Assembly (NCBI GenBank): GCA_025084515.1
Contig: JAJAGP010002250.1
Location: 1-64,000 of the forward strand
Direction: 5' to 3'
Length of the DNA: 64,000 nt
Source of the DNA: Ancistrus triradiatus
Taxonomy: Eukaryota; Chordata; Actinopteri; Siluriformes; Loricariidae
The notes beneath the pieces were generated by a model. It was not told the origin of the DNA and made no database searches. It saw only the letters and a list, made by a program, of their open reading frames with translations. Shown one piece after another: positions 19,654-31,250 of this stretch. A program made the translations under genes and the position numbers. Numbering within the stretch: position 1 is the first letter of the stretch; every line of letters starts with the position of its first letter.

Positions 19654-22600
19654 CTGGCGGAGAACGATTCGCGACACGGAATTGAAAGGGCGTCCCAACT
19701 TACTAAAGCCAATTTACCCTGCAGGCCACGTCTTCCCTCCGCGATCCAGTATGTCATAGATCATCAGATATCATTTCAGCGGCATACCCATACCGAATAA
19801 GAGTGTGACGATTCACTCGGCTCACGATTATTTCTTTTACAATAAAAAAGGCATTCCTTTTTATTTCTGAAGTGTAAAGGCAAAACAACTGGCATGTCTT
19901 GTACAAGTTCTTCTGCAATGATGAGAACGAAGAGCTAGAACTAAAAATAAAAGTGCTGACTTAACCCTGTCGGCACGCAGTGTGTCGAACGCCTTCGTGT
20001 ATCAACTGCACGTGTGAACCGCGAACAAATACCTTTAAACATTCCAAATCCCTTCAGTTTCCACTGAAGAAGATATGAAGGAAGATATGCCGTGTATGAC
20101 GTATGATTGTATCCTTTAATAAGAACCAATTATTTGCAGACCCTCCCTGTTGTAGCCCATCTCCTTCAAGGTTCAGGGTTTGAAGAGCATCCTGCAGCAG
20201 ATTGACGTCTCGAATTCCCGCTCAGTGTGCTCAAAATTTCGCACTTTTATTATTAGCATGAAAGCCATGTTGTTTTAGTATTGGATATCATATTTGATCA
20301 AATTAAAGATGCTACAACGGTATCTGTCCATCTGAAATCTGCCGAAGCTGTCATGGGGGCACCCCTGGTTTGGGTCACGTGATAATCAGCATACCTTTAC
20401 GGCGCACCTCTACAAAGGCGCGGCATCTAAAAAAGCCAACTAAATAACCAAAACCACAAGCGCGAGCAGAGTTAAATATTTAATTTATATACATTATTTA
20501 TACACACCATTCTCATATATGCTATAGTTTGTATTCTCTATTTAACACACTCCATAATATTGTATTCTGTTTAATTTAGCATAGTCTATATATTACTATA
20601 TTTATTATTATTATTATTTACTAAAATATGGCAATTTTAAATTCAGCTTAGGTCGATTTAACCAATTACTACAAACTTTAGTTTCATAAATTAGGTAGCT
20701 TAGTTTTATTCTTACATATGACCCTAGGCTCTCCCATGGGAGTCGGGTTGGTTTTTGAGTCTTGGTCCTCCCAAGGTTTTTTCTTTATAACGTCTCGGGA
20801 GTTTTTCCTTGACACTAGTTTATAAGTAACTGTGGGTGTATGGATGGGAGACTCACTTTAGCTCTGGCCTCTCTGGCGGCTTCGGCCTCGGCAGCCATGG
20901 CCCTCTGGAGCTGCTGTGGCAGTTTTACATCTTTGATCTCCACCCGCTCCACCTTGATGCCCCAGTCGTCTGTCGCATCGTCCAGCGTGGACTGAAAGAG
21001 AAAATATAATTTGTTAATCTCCTAATTCTTTCTGAGGAACGGGCTGGACTCAGCGTGCCCCTTACCTGCATACTGTGGGCGATCTCCTCACGGTCAGACA
21101 GGATCTCAGACAGGTTTTTGGTGCCCAGGACATTCCGCAGTGTGGTCTGTGCCAGCAGCCGCGTGGCAGCATCGGCATTGGTGATGTTGGCCACGGCCAG
21201 GGTGGCATTCTGCACCCGGTAATACACCACCCCGTCTACGCTCACTGTCACCGAGTCTTTAGTGAGCACCTGAGGACATCAACAAGCAAAATGAAAAACA
21301 AATGGTTTGTTTACGGAATTGTTTTAAGATTTTTTTTAAATAGAAAATGTACATTTGATTAAAATAATATACAGCATGGTGCTGGTGTGCTTTATCAAAT
21401 ATTTTGATATAACTGGCAGTCGGTTTTGGTGTTTGTGTCTTACCTCTTGAGGCGGGATGTCGAAAGTGATGGTGCGCATGTCCACGTTGATGAAGCTGTC
21501 CGTGCAGGGCAGTATGAAGAAAAGACCTACAGACACACATGAACCCACATGTGGGCAAAAGTACTGGGACACAAAGCGACATGTGGGCAAAAGTACTGGG
21601 ACACAAAGCGACATGTGGGCAAAAGTACTGGGACACAAAGCATCATGTGGCCAAAAGTACCGGGACACAAAGCGACATGTGGGCAAAAGTACCGGGACAC
21701 AAAGCGACATGTGGGCAAAAGTACCGGGACACAAAGCGACATGTGGGCAAAACATATTGAGACACAAAGCGACATGTGGGCAAAAGTACCGGGACACAAA
21801 GCGACATGTGGGCAAAAGTACCGGGACACATAGCGACATGTGGGCAAAAGTACCGGGAACACAAAGCAACATGTGGGCAAAAGTACCGGGACACATAGCG
21901 ACATGTGGGCAAAAGTACCGGGACACATAGCGACATGTGGGCAAAAGTACTGGGACACAAAGCGACATGTGGGCAAAAGTACCGGGACACAAAGCGACAT
22001 GTGGGCAAAAGTACCGGGACACATAGCGACATGTGGGCAAAAGTACTGGGACACAAAGCGTCATGTGGCCAAAAGTACTGGGACACAAATCAACATGTGG
22101 ACAAAAGTACTGGGACACAAATCAACATGTGGCCAAACATATTGAGACACAAACCCACATGTGGCCAAAAAGTACCGGGACAACAACTCACATGTGGGCA
22201 AAAGTACCGGGACACAAACCCACATGTGGGCAAAAGTACCGGGACACAAAGCAACATGTGGCCAAAAGTACTTGGACAACAAACTCACATGTGGTCAAAA
22301 GTATTGGGACACAAACCCACATGTGGCCAAAAATTATTGGGACACAAACCCACATGTGGCCAAAATTATTGGGACACAAACCCACAGGTTGCCAGAAGTA
22401 TTATGACACAAACCCATGTGTCAACAAAGAATAAAACATTGCTTTCATCTTTACATTTTTATCAATTGTTTTAAACTACAATTGCTTGGGTTGTAAGAAT
22501 TGTATAAGTGGTAAGTCACTCTGGACAGGGGCGTCTGCTAAATTACTAAATGTAAATGTATTACTACCCACCACTGGGTGGCACTTCAGTCTAATAAGCC

Positions 22601-25600
22601 AGTCCAATACTGCAGAAACCTGACAGATTCTCAAAATGCTGCCTGCTATACACAGATCTAGACCTATAATATATCTTGTAAGGTTATGGGATGCTTAATG
22701 GAGGGCAAAAAATGTGGATGGACACAGGGCCAAGGCGTGTGAGGTACTGGTTGACTCGTGGGCCTCCTCTGTCAGTTGTGTATGCAATGAGGAATGTCAA
22801 GACAGTAGGAAACTGAAAAGAACCAGACTGAGGAGCATCATTACTAGAAGCCAAAAAACTCATCATCTTAATATCGGCCTATAAAACAGGACGTCACAAG
22901 CTTCTTCAAATGAGCAGTATGTTAAGTTGCTTACACAACGGTTGGCTGATGAGCCGCCTGCTTGTGTAGCTAAAAGCTCTTCCTGTAAACCGAGGTATAC
23001 GAAATGAGTCGTCTCTTGGCAAAGGAAAGCTTAAGAGGATGTAAATTGAAAAGCAAGGAGTCTCACCCCTGAAATGCTAATGGACTTTTCCTGTGGTTTA
23101 AAAGTTGACTGGGAAGCAAGCCAAACATTAGCCCTGAGCTTTCATTCAGCTCTCAGAGAGCTTCCCCATCCACCCTTCCTGGTGGGGGAAAGCATGGCAA
23201 ATATTAATTTAATTTGGGGCATCTGGGGGTCAGTGACCACAAGCTGACCTATTCTAATATTAGTCATTTCCTTCAGCGCTCTAAGCTTAATGGGATATAG
23301 TTGGCATCCCACAAGGTCAGTTTCCAAATTATATCTGGTGGAGAACCAAATGTGGACTGGAGAGAAGATACAAAGACATCTCTTTTGGACTCTGCTGTAT
23401 ACAGATCTCTACTCGTAAGGTGATGCAACAGCTAACAGGAGCTAAACACTGGAAAAACAGACCACTAATTACAGTGAATAGCAAACACAGGCCAATCCAA
23501 AGAGCCTAAAACACCAGGTCGTGAAACAGCACCAATTGTTTCACCAACAGAGTTGCAAGTCGACTAAAGGCTTTGTATTTATTAATAACAATTATCAGTA
23601 AAGTGCACAGATAGATGCACAATGAAAGTGTACATTAAAAAAAGTGTTACTATCGAATTGAGTCAGTAAAATTAAAACTACATAAAACATTTAGTAAACT
23701 AATAAAAACAGAATTTCTAAAAATAAAATATTATATCAACAAATTATAATATATGTATATATAAATAGTATTTATATATTATACAAACAAAAACAAGCAC
23801 TACTGCCTCCTGAATGAAGCTGAAATGTATAAAAATCTATTAAATAATATTTAAAAATCTATTTTTTTGTGTGTACATTTTAACTGAAAGAAAGCAAAAA
23901 ACATTAAGTCTTTGTTTATAGTATTTGAAATTTTTTTTTTATTATTATCCATTTCCATTTGCAAAACAGTTTAGTTCCAGTTTCTCATTTTAGGCTTTTT
24001 TATGTCTATTTTTGTTTATTTATTTTTTAACTTTCTGTTTACTCAACAAAGATGAATTTTCTGATTTACCAACAGTTAAGATTTTGGTGAATCTGTGTTA
24101 AAAAGTATGTTGTGAGCTTGTCTTTAATTGTTAGTTCAATTAAAATAATAGCTTACCATTGGACACCAGGCACCATGGTTTACTGGCTTTATCACAATTT
24201 AAATTAATTAATGAATTTTCTTTGTAGTTAATATCAGTATCATATAATAAACCGTGCCAAAACTAATCAATGGCTGTTGCTCAGGTGTGAACGTTTAGCC
24301 AAAATCCCTTATATGGACCCTACATAACCCAAACTAACAGTATCATGCACAGCGATCCTGTTAGAAAATCAATATTGCTAATATACTGGCTACATTTATT
24401 TGATGGTTACTGTAGAAACACTAAAATCAACTTTGGCCTGAGCATGATATTGGGTGGAGATCTCTACCGTCTGCTCACAACGCCCCGCAACCAGGACAAC
24501 AGAGCCAAAGCTAACGAAAATGGCCGTGATGTACGCAGTCTGGTGCATTAAGTGAATTAGATGGTGGAACAGACCGGCTACATCAGTCCTGAGGTAATAA
24601 GATAATTACTCAGCACTGTTCAAATTGGATTACCAAAGATCACTGTGGATCATGATAGATTTCTCTATGTTGTGGACCATTTATTGAACCTGAAGCATGA
24701 GCAATACAATGCCATTTATAAACCCTGGCTGATTTCTAGCCTCATCTCATCTCTCAGAACATCTTCTGAGCAGCATGACTGTATCCCAGCCTGTTTAGTC
24801 CACTTAATCATTCTTCTATTGTTGTTTAAATCATGTTTGCAAAACAAACACAATGAATGTAGGTCACAGGAAGTGGAAATAAAAAAAGTCTAACCTCTCC
24901 AGCATTCTTGGACTCTTAACAGGCAGCCACTGTGGCACACCACCAACACGTAGGTGCTCATAAATGTGTGAAATAGGCCAGCCTTGTGGTCCCACTGACT
25001 AGAATTATGCTGAGCAGGTTCATACACAAACAGGATGCAAAACACCTACGGGTTTATTATAAGACAGACGTGGTTGATAATTGCACAGGCTGAACTAAGG
25101 CTCAGTGTTTAAGGATCTGGGTTGCAACACAGCCCCGGCACCCTTGACAGATTTTAAGTGCTCAGCATAATGGTAAATCCTGCCGCATAATCTGCAAACT
25201 ACCCTGTACAACTGTTCGTAGGATTTTCATAGTAAATCTATTCATAGTTTCAGGCGCAGGAAATTGAATTGTAGGTACTGAACAGTCTGGAGATTCAAAT
25301 TCAGCTGAACAGAAAACCTGGCCAGGATCCGTAATGAGCAAGCGAGAAAATACATCCACTCTGAAGATTATTAATCCAGTACTAAATGGACTTGGCATTG
25401 GACTCACACAAAACTCCTTCAGATCTAATCAGAAAAAAAGTGTTTTAACGTGATTTGGACTGCATTTGTTAGGTATCTGGCAACCCTGCACGTAGCATGT
25501 GAATGCAGAGCCCTTGCAGACAGGCTTAGAGTGTATTTAGTACGCAGCTGTATTTATACTGGGGCATCTGGTGTCAATTATCTCAACACTCAAATGGCCT

Positions 25601-27750
25601 ATCAGTCACATCAAGGTTTTTCACGTCATTGGCTTGCGATTATTTCTGAAATGAGCAATCCTTTAACCTAGAGATCTCTGTGGATGCCAGCACGTCATAG
25701 GCGTGCAACGATACACTCCTGCTCACGATTCGATTTTCTCACCATTATCAATTTTACAATCCATTGTGTAAACAATGAAAAACAATGCACATTTTCTTGT
25801 ATGAGTTTTTAAACAAAAAAAAACTTCAGTCCCCTGCAATTAGCCACAAACATAAATAACTGTATTGTGCTATCTTTATATACAAACATATTTAAAAGTC
25901 TCTCCATTTTCCATTGTACAACGCAGGAAATGTTGTATATGATGCCCTCTGGTGTGCAAAAAATGCAACTGCAATAGATGTAATAAAAATTTTACTTAGT
26001 AGTAATTTATTCTTACCGGGTCCTTTGGCTCCTCCTCGCAAAAGGCGGCCAAGACGAAAGATGATGGCCCGTTCATACTCCTTCACGATCTGCAAGGATG
26101 ACGTTTAGACCTTATTAGCTACGTTCACATACAGTCTAAGTGGAACAGAAAAACAATGTATAGACACCAAGTTACATCCAATTATCCCAAAGAAGGATAA
26201 AAACTTGTGGTTTCCTTATTGCATTTTAAACTTTTATTTTGTCCAGCAGCTAATCAGACTGGCTTACATTTTCCAGTGTTGCATCTGGTACAATACAATG
26301 CTGCGAGACAGCACGGGATAAAATATTTGCAGTACTGGCAGTGATCTAAGGCCATGGTTCCCAACCTGAGGTCCAATTGACACATGTTAAATAAAATCTG
26401 TATCTAAAATTACTTAAAAAGACACTTTCACTCAAAAAAAATAGTCGTACACATAATGAATAATTACTATTCTTTTGTAAGGATGGGTGTATACTTGTCT
26501 AAATGTTTAGCTATCTAGAAAAGAGAAAAGGAAAACCGAAAAAATGGACATTCATAAACTATCTGAACAATTATTGCAATTCAGCTGCATTAAACCATTC
26601 CTTAGAAGACATTTTACGATTTAGCATGGCCACAAACCTTGATGCACATCCATATGGAAATTGGCAAAGTGGCGACGGTGAGGAGGATCGAGAAGATCAC
26701 CAGAAGCCACCCGCACAGACCAACGTTGTTGTCAGAGTTCTCAAGGGCTGCAACACAAACATAAGCGGTCATCCTGCACTGACTAAAATCTCAAAAATGC
26801 TTACGAATCAGCTCAGGTTAAATTAAATCCAACATATCAGACCATGGTAATGTTTAACCACACCTTGTACTCTGCATGCTGACTCTTGTTTGAGGAATAC
26901 ACTGAAAAGGTTATGGACTTGGGAAGACATTAAAAAAGTAAGTGATAATCACATGCTCGGGTCACCTTTTAATTTCATTTCATTTTGATTCATGCATTAG
27001 TCCAGCGGTTAGAAATAGTGCAGAATGGGTGTAAAATGACCACCGACACAGAGCTAACAGACACTCAGTGAAGTCCATGCATCTCTGGGTGTCTACTGAG
27101 CTTTGGTGAATCCACTGATTGAACGATTTAAGCTCAACAGATTTTATTGTGTGGTTTTTCATGGTGCACAGAAGCAAATATCTTGGCCGTGGCAATTTTC
27201 GTGTGCCCTGACTATGCGCAAGACTATGCTTTATGGTGATTGCCTGACCTCTTAAAGGGATGGAAATTGTAAATATACTAAAATATATATACCCTACTGG
27301 ACTATATAGAAAGAGTACTGCTGTGGCCGGCCAGTGATTAAATGTGAACAATATGCATCTGCGTCCCCTATTTTGAACCCCCATAATGACCCTTAGTTAG
27401 GACTCTGAGGTTCTCATGTTCCTCCAGTCACACTCACAAAGACTACCGGCCATGTTCCAGTTCTGCACCCGAAATCTTTTGATAAGCACCACGAAGCCTT
27501 AATGAGTTAGCTCATACTGTGTTTAGAGAATCAATTCGAAGTAAACAATGCATTAAGCTTCGAAGCGAATCAAGAGTCAGCATGATTAACAGCCTCAGCC
27601 CCGTGCAGCCACCCTGCACGCGCGCACTTCTAACGCTCCATATAACCCATATATCTTAAAACATTTTAACACAACAATGTGATATTTACCTGACTGTCGT
27701 TCATTTTTTCTCTCTTCCCTCATCGCAATCGATCTGCTACTGTCCTCCAT
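19465..27750 (-). CDS. stom: stomatin, 7 coding exons (gene span)
   Basis: Integral monotopic membrane protein with an SPFH (prohibitin-like) domain. The family oligomerises in cholesterol-rich membranes and modulates ion channels and transporters. The seven exons join in phase to 284 codons, against 288 residues in human stomatin, with no frame error. In order: a short charged N-terminus of about 25 residues (MEDSSRSIAMREERKNERQS); a hydrophobic hairpin beginning LCGWLLVIFSILL, with the Cys that is palmitoylated in human and the kink Pro in TLPISIW; KEYERAIIFRLGRLLRGGAK; the SPFH core (VDMRTITFDIPPQE, SVDGVVYYRVQNATLAVANI); an Ala/Glu-rich helix (AMAAEAEAAREARAK); and the oligomerisation tail ending LPIDLMQGFIKH. 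It is tail to tail with gelsolin, as in mammals. Closely related STOML family members lack this N-terminus and tail. Confidence 0.97.
20720..20825 (-). repeat. dispersed repeat fragment, family C
   Basis: Sequence like tttgagtcttggtcctccca and cgtctcgggagtttttcctt is the reverse complement of the repeat at 38,455 and 53,600 (gagcaagcctagggcgacag... gactcaaaaagggaccca). In stomatin intron 6. Confidence 0.45.
20857..20991 (-). CDS. stom: stom coding exon 6
   Basis: Acceptor ctctttcag, donor gtgagt. Exact 45 codons encoding STLDDATDDWGIKVERVEIK, DVKLPQQLQRAMAAEAEAAR and EARAK: the end of the SPFH domain and the start of the helical oligomerisation segment. Confidence 0.97.
21066..21269 (-). CDS. 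stom: stom coding exon 5, SPFH core
   Basis: Acceptor gatgtcctcag, donor gtaagg. Exact 68 codons encoding VLTKDSVTVSVDGVVYYRVQ, ATLAVANITNADAATRLLAQ, TTLRNVLGTKNLSEILSDRE and EIAHSMQ. Nearly identical to mammalian stomatin. Confidence 0.97.
21444..21526 (-). CDS. stom: stom coding exon 4
   Basis: Acceptor gtgtctgtag, donor gtaaga. It encodes LFFILPCTDSFINVDMRTIT and FDIPPQE. The minisatellite begins about 10 bp upstream of its 3' splice site, so the branch point must lie inside or beyond the repeat. Confidence 0.96.
21536..22420 (+). repeat. minisatellite, 32-bp unit, about 27 copies
   Basis: The unit reads acatgtgggcaaaagtaccg then ggacacaaagcg. The first two thirds is very homogeneous; the last units (after about 22,080) vary more, with tggccaaaagtattgggaca. 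Because 32 is not a multiple of three and the unit lacks stops in most frames, long open frames appear on both strands; they are not genes. It lies in stomatin intron 3, next to exon 4. The unit resembles the ends of fish Tc1-type elements (compare 53,511). Confidence 0.95.
22465..22560 (+). repeat. LINE/SINE 3' tail
   Basis: The stretch ggtaagtcactctggacagg, then gcgtctgctaaattactaaa and tgtaaatgta, is the common 3' tail of fish L2/CR1-type LINEs and the SINEs that use them. Confidence 0.6.
22561..26016. other. stomatin intron 3 remainder
   Basis: Mostly AT-rich non-coding sequence. A fragment near 25,705 (caacgatacactcctgctca, then cgattcgattttctc) recurs at about 42,165. No exon recognised. 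Confidence 0.4.
26017..26089 (-). CDS. stom: stom coding exon 3
   Basis: Acceptor catccttgcag, donor gtaaga. It encodes IVKEYERAIIFRLGRLLRGG and AKGPG, the start of the SPFH domain. It ends after one base of a Gly codon. The following intron, about 4.5 kb, holds the large minisatellite. Confidence 0.96.
26638..26747 (-). CDS. stom: stom coding exon 2, membrane hairpin
   Basis: Acceptor gtgttgcag, donor gtttgt (weak). It encodes ALENSDNNVGLCGWLLVIFS followed by a long hydrophobic stretch ending ISIWMCIK. This is the membrane-embedded hairpin with the palmitoylatable Cys. Confidence 0.95.
27690..27750 (-). CDS. stom: stom coding exon 1
   Basis: ATG at 27750-27748. It encodes the charged cytosolic N-terminus MEDSSRSIAMREERKNERQS plus one base of the next codon. 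Donor gtaaat. The phase fits exon 2, which supports this start. The second Met would drop nine residues and cannot be excluded. Confidence 0.9.
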
Positions 27751-27900
27751 GTCGAAAGACACTTTTAATCCAAAATAAACACCAACACAAAAACGCTACA
27801 ATAACAGCTCGCGCAGGCTCTCGCATTGAACGTGACGCAGGGCTTGTATGGGCGGAGTCACGGAGCAGTACGTACGGCGCTCCGCCTATAAAGTACACGC
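27751..27900 (-). promoter_or_regulatory. candidate stomatin promoter and 5'UTR
   Basis: The 150 bases upstream of the stomatin ATG are GC- and CpG-rich compared with their surroundings. They hold a GC box (gggcgg at about 27850), a CRE-like acgt core, and a TATA-like tataaa on the plus strand (27887-27892; tttata on the minus strand). The position suggests the promoter; no start site can be read directly. The TATA orientation also allows a divergent transcript. Confidence 0.4.
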
Positions 27901-28780
27901 CCCGTCAAGGCCAAAGGAGTCGACTCAAGCAATGTTTAAACATACAAAGCTTTTTATTAACATATTATTGTCTTTTTATTATCTCATTAATTATCTTATA
28001 CAGATTGTGCAGTTTATGGATTAGCTACCGTTTGAGCCAAAATTTGGTGAAATGTAATGCTTTTAATCTTCACAGATCCGATTCATCACTGATTCGAATC
28101 TTTGACTCACTGATTCATCGCTGACAGAGATTCCCTTTTTGATCCAATACCAGTACAGTATACCGATATTTTGAAAGGTTTTAGGTTTAAAGCAAATCTG
28201 TTGGCTTGTTGTTTTTTCAAAAAGTTGCAGTTCCTCTCAAAACAGAAAAAACAAACGAAAACAACAGAAAAATGATCAATGATCTTTCTATCCTTGTGGG
28301 AAATTTGCTCTACAGTGTAATATAAACATGACTCCGACACACACACACACACTCTACATACCAATCGGTAAGCCTGCACTATACATAAACTGTATATATA
28401 ATCTGTCTCTCTGTATACGGTACAAAGCCCGGATATAGAATAAGTTTTTCCATTGGCATGGTGAACCCCTATAATGGCCCCTCTTAGGACTCACATTGTG
28501 AGGTTTTCACAATGTTCCTCCAGTTACACTCACAGAGAAGACCTGGCAGTTTCCAAAATCTGCACGCGAAATCGCTTCAAAGAAGTCAAAGAGTCAGCAT
28601 CAGTAACTTCACCACTCTGAAGCCATCATGAATGCATGCATACACAGTACAGGATATTGTATCAATGTAACACAACAGTGTAAAATGACTTGCCTGTTGA
28701 ACCCTCTTTCTCTCTTCTTTCACTGTCATAGTTTCATTTCTGTTCTCCATGTCAGGACCTTGTTTAAGGCTTTGGCAGAG
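27901..28780. other. region upstream of stomatin
   Basis: Non-coding. It carries gattcatcactgattcgaat-type repeats near 28,075-28,130 and a short CA run near 28,337. A segment at 28,470-28,590 resembles 27,390-27,500 (cctccagt.acactcacaga-gaagac...), so a piece of stomatin's 5' neighbourhood appears duplicated. Confidence 0.4.
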
Positions 28781-28781
28781 C

Positions 28782-28848
28782 CAGGATTTGAACCATCATC
28801 CTATTGGAAATAGTCCAGAACCTTAACTACTGTGCCACCAGTGCCCAC
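28782..28848 (-). repeat. tRNA-derived SINE head
   Basis: On the minus strand A box tggcacagtagttaaggttc and B box ggttcaaatcc. No full cloverleaf. Confidence 0.55.
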
Positions 28849-30719
28849 ACTCATACTTTACAGATATAGCAAATAAAAGTTAGTTAGCATTCATTTACTT
28901 TTAATTAATCTGCTTTACCATAGACCTGACATTAAGCTAGCACCACTATCCCATGTGAAGTTTTGGCAACTCAGAAACACAGCCGCTCTTATCCACATGG
29001 TCAAGTGACCAAGCTCAGGGGCAACCCCAACCCTCCTTGATCTGGCTTTTCCAGGCAGCCATCCAGAAAGCCTCTCAGTCTCTTCTTGTCGTTTCCTGGA
29101 GGTGTGATTTTCCTGCAGAAGTAAGGAGAATGGGCATTCGGCATGCTGGACTGGGTTGGGACTCCATACCGCCTAATCCTCTTTTAATTAGGCTAAGGAG
29201 AGGGGGATATGGGATCCCCTTGGCTTAGTCACAGCACATTGACAAAGCATCAAGCTGGGACAAGTGGACGTCGCTGACCGGCAGAGCCACTTAAGGCCTA
29301 ACGTTGTCTTCTCAGGCGTAAAAATATGCTTTTCTTATACCCAGAGGCCTTTAGTGAGCTGACCTTTTTCTTCAGAGCTAAAGATTTTTTCCTCCTCGTG
29401 CAGACCATGTTACAGTCCATGAGCCTGGGTCTCTTGTTTTCATCAGGCATTGTGTTTGATAATTGGCAAAAAAAACCAACCTCTGAGGTCCCTGGCAGTA
29501 CTGTGCCAGTCAATACACAGGGTGTCCCATATGTCCCTATCATGGGGAAAAACAGGCAAAATAATGGATATTCAATGGCTATCTTTTAAATATTTGAGTA
29601 AATTGGGAAGAACACTTGAAATCTTGCCATGAGCTGTAATTTATCTTGTTTCAGAGTTATGGTTGCCAGGTGTTCAGTTTTCAATTGGACAGACTTAAAT
29701 AGGGCAGCTCCTGTGGGACAGAGTTAAGAACCAGCTGCTAGAAATGGCATTCCCTGACTATATGGGTCCGAATCCTGAGCTGGCCTTACATTATGAAGAT
29801 CAGGTTTTATGTGATGGACTACCCTGTCCAGGGTGCCCCAGTGCTCATACCCCTCCATGACCCTGACCAGGATAAATAGGGGTAATTCTGGATGCTTTGT
29901 TTTGTTGCCTGTGATCTGAGTTCGAATGGTCTTTTCTGGCTGGGTCGGGTGTCACACAGGCACGATTGGCACTGTAACAGCATCCTCTACCTAGTCCAGC
30001 TATGGACTGGTGGTCCTTCCAGGGCATGCTTACATCTGCGCCGTGTGTCCTCCAGGATAGCAATCGAGCCAGCACCAGGAAAAGCGGAGATAAAATGTGC
30101 ATCTTCATACGGATCACACCAATTGTTTTCTGATAGCCAAATACAATAAAAAGCCATAATCAATAATTTGGTAACATGCAGAATGCAACCCACTCCTAGA
30201 TTTCAGATTCAGCGTCAGTAATTCTATAAAATGCCTGTATTTTCGACAGAAGAGGGCAGTATTGCTCCTCAAACGGATGATCTGGCACTCAAGAACTATA
30301 GATGGCATCGCACGGTAAAGCAGACCTGTGCCATCCTCAGCGTGGGAAAAGCTGCTCAAGCTCCAAGCCATCTGCTTCCTCCCCAAAAAGCACATTTGAC
30401 ACAGGAGACACGGTATATAATTACATATCGCATCCTCGTTTCATTTAATAAGTTTACGTTTTAAAATAACTCTTATACTCTATAACCTTAAACTACACAT
30501 TTACACAATATTTATTATCAATACGGAACAGAATGTCAAAGCAAGACTAAATTCTGATCTGTAGACACAACAGACAGCCAGTAAAACATTCCCAGTATTA
30601 ACAAAACAGTATTTCACAGCATGTTAGGTCAGTAGGTTGTCTATCAGGCTAGCTAACTAGCTAATTAATGGATCACGTAGCAACTACAGTGTGCTAAAAA
30701 TTACAGTAAACACGAACAC
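28849..30719. other. intergenic, mixed SINE remnants
   Basis: At 29,740-29,890 the sequence has the look of a SINE body (ctaccctgtccagggtgccc, tgaccctgaccaggataaat). The rest is unassigned non-coding sequence; no exon recognised. Confidence 0.4.
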
Positions 30720-31250
30720 AATTTTGCACGTTGCTTCAAGCTGGTTAGGTCAGTCTCTGCTGGTAACCCCCTGGTCTTGCTAGTTGACCAGCATAAGCTT
30801 GCTGGTTAAACTGGTAGACGGTTATGCCACCCTGTAGCATACTGGTGAGCTAACCAGTGTTCCCCAGGAAAAAATGTACTGTGAAATTTGACAGTATAAC
30901 CACGAAGTGGCCAAATTACCACCAAAATTCATAGTAGAACTGTGAACTTCATGGTCAAGCTGTGAAAATTCACATTAAAGCTGTCCAGCAACTCACAGTT
31001 TTACTATGAACATTCACAGTTTATTTTTTCCTGGGTCAACTCTGCTAAACAGCAAAGACAAACGTGTTGTGTTTTGTTATGCTGGTCAACCATGTTGGTC
31101 TAAGTTGGTTTATGCTGAACAGTGCCATTCTGGTGATGATTTAGCTGGTGAACATGAATGGTCTTGCTGGTAAAACTGGTTGACCAGCATAAAAGTGTCC
31201 AAAACACTATTTTTAAGCAGGAAAACCACAACCTATGCTGGTATCTGTTG
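30720..31250. repeat. GCTGGT-rich dispersed repeat
   Basis: Repeated words gctggt, gaccagcataa and ctggttaaactggt on both strands. They surround a segment of its own internal repeats (tcacagt, gtgaa) at about 30,880-31,020. Confidence 0.5.

Noticed and set aside
21336..22474. Long overlapping open frames on both strands (up to 260 codons)
   Set aside because: They are translations of the 32-bp minisatellite, whose unit lacks stops in most frames. The longest also overlaps stomatin exon 4 in antiparallel reading.
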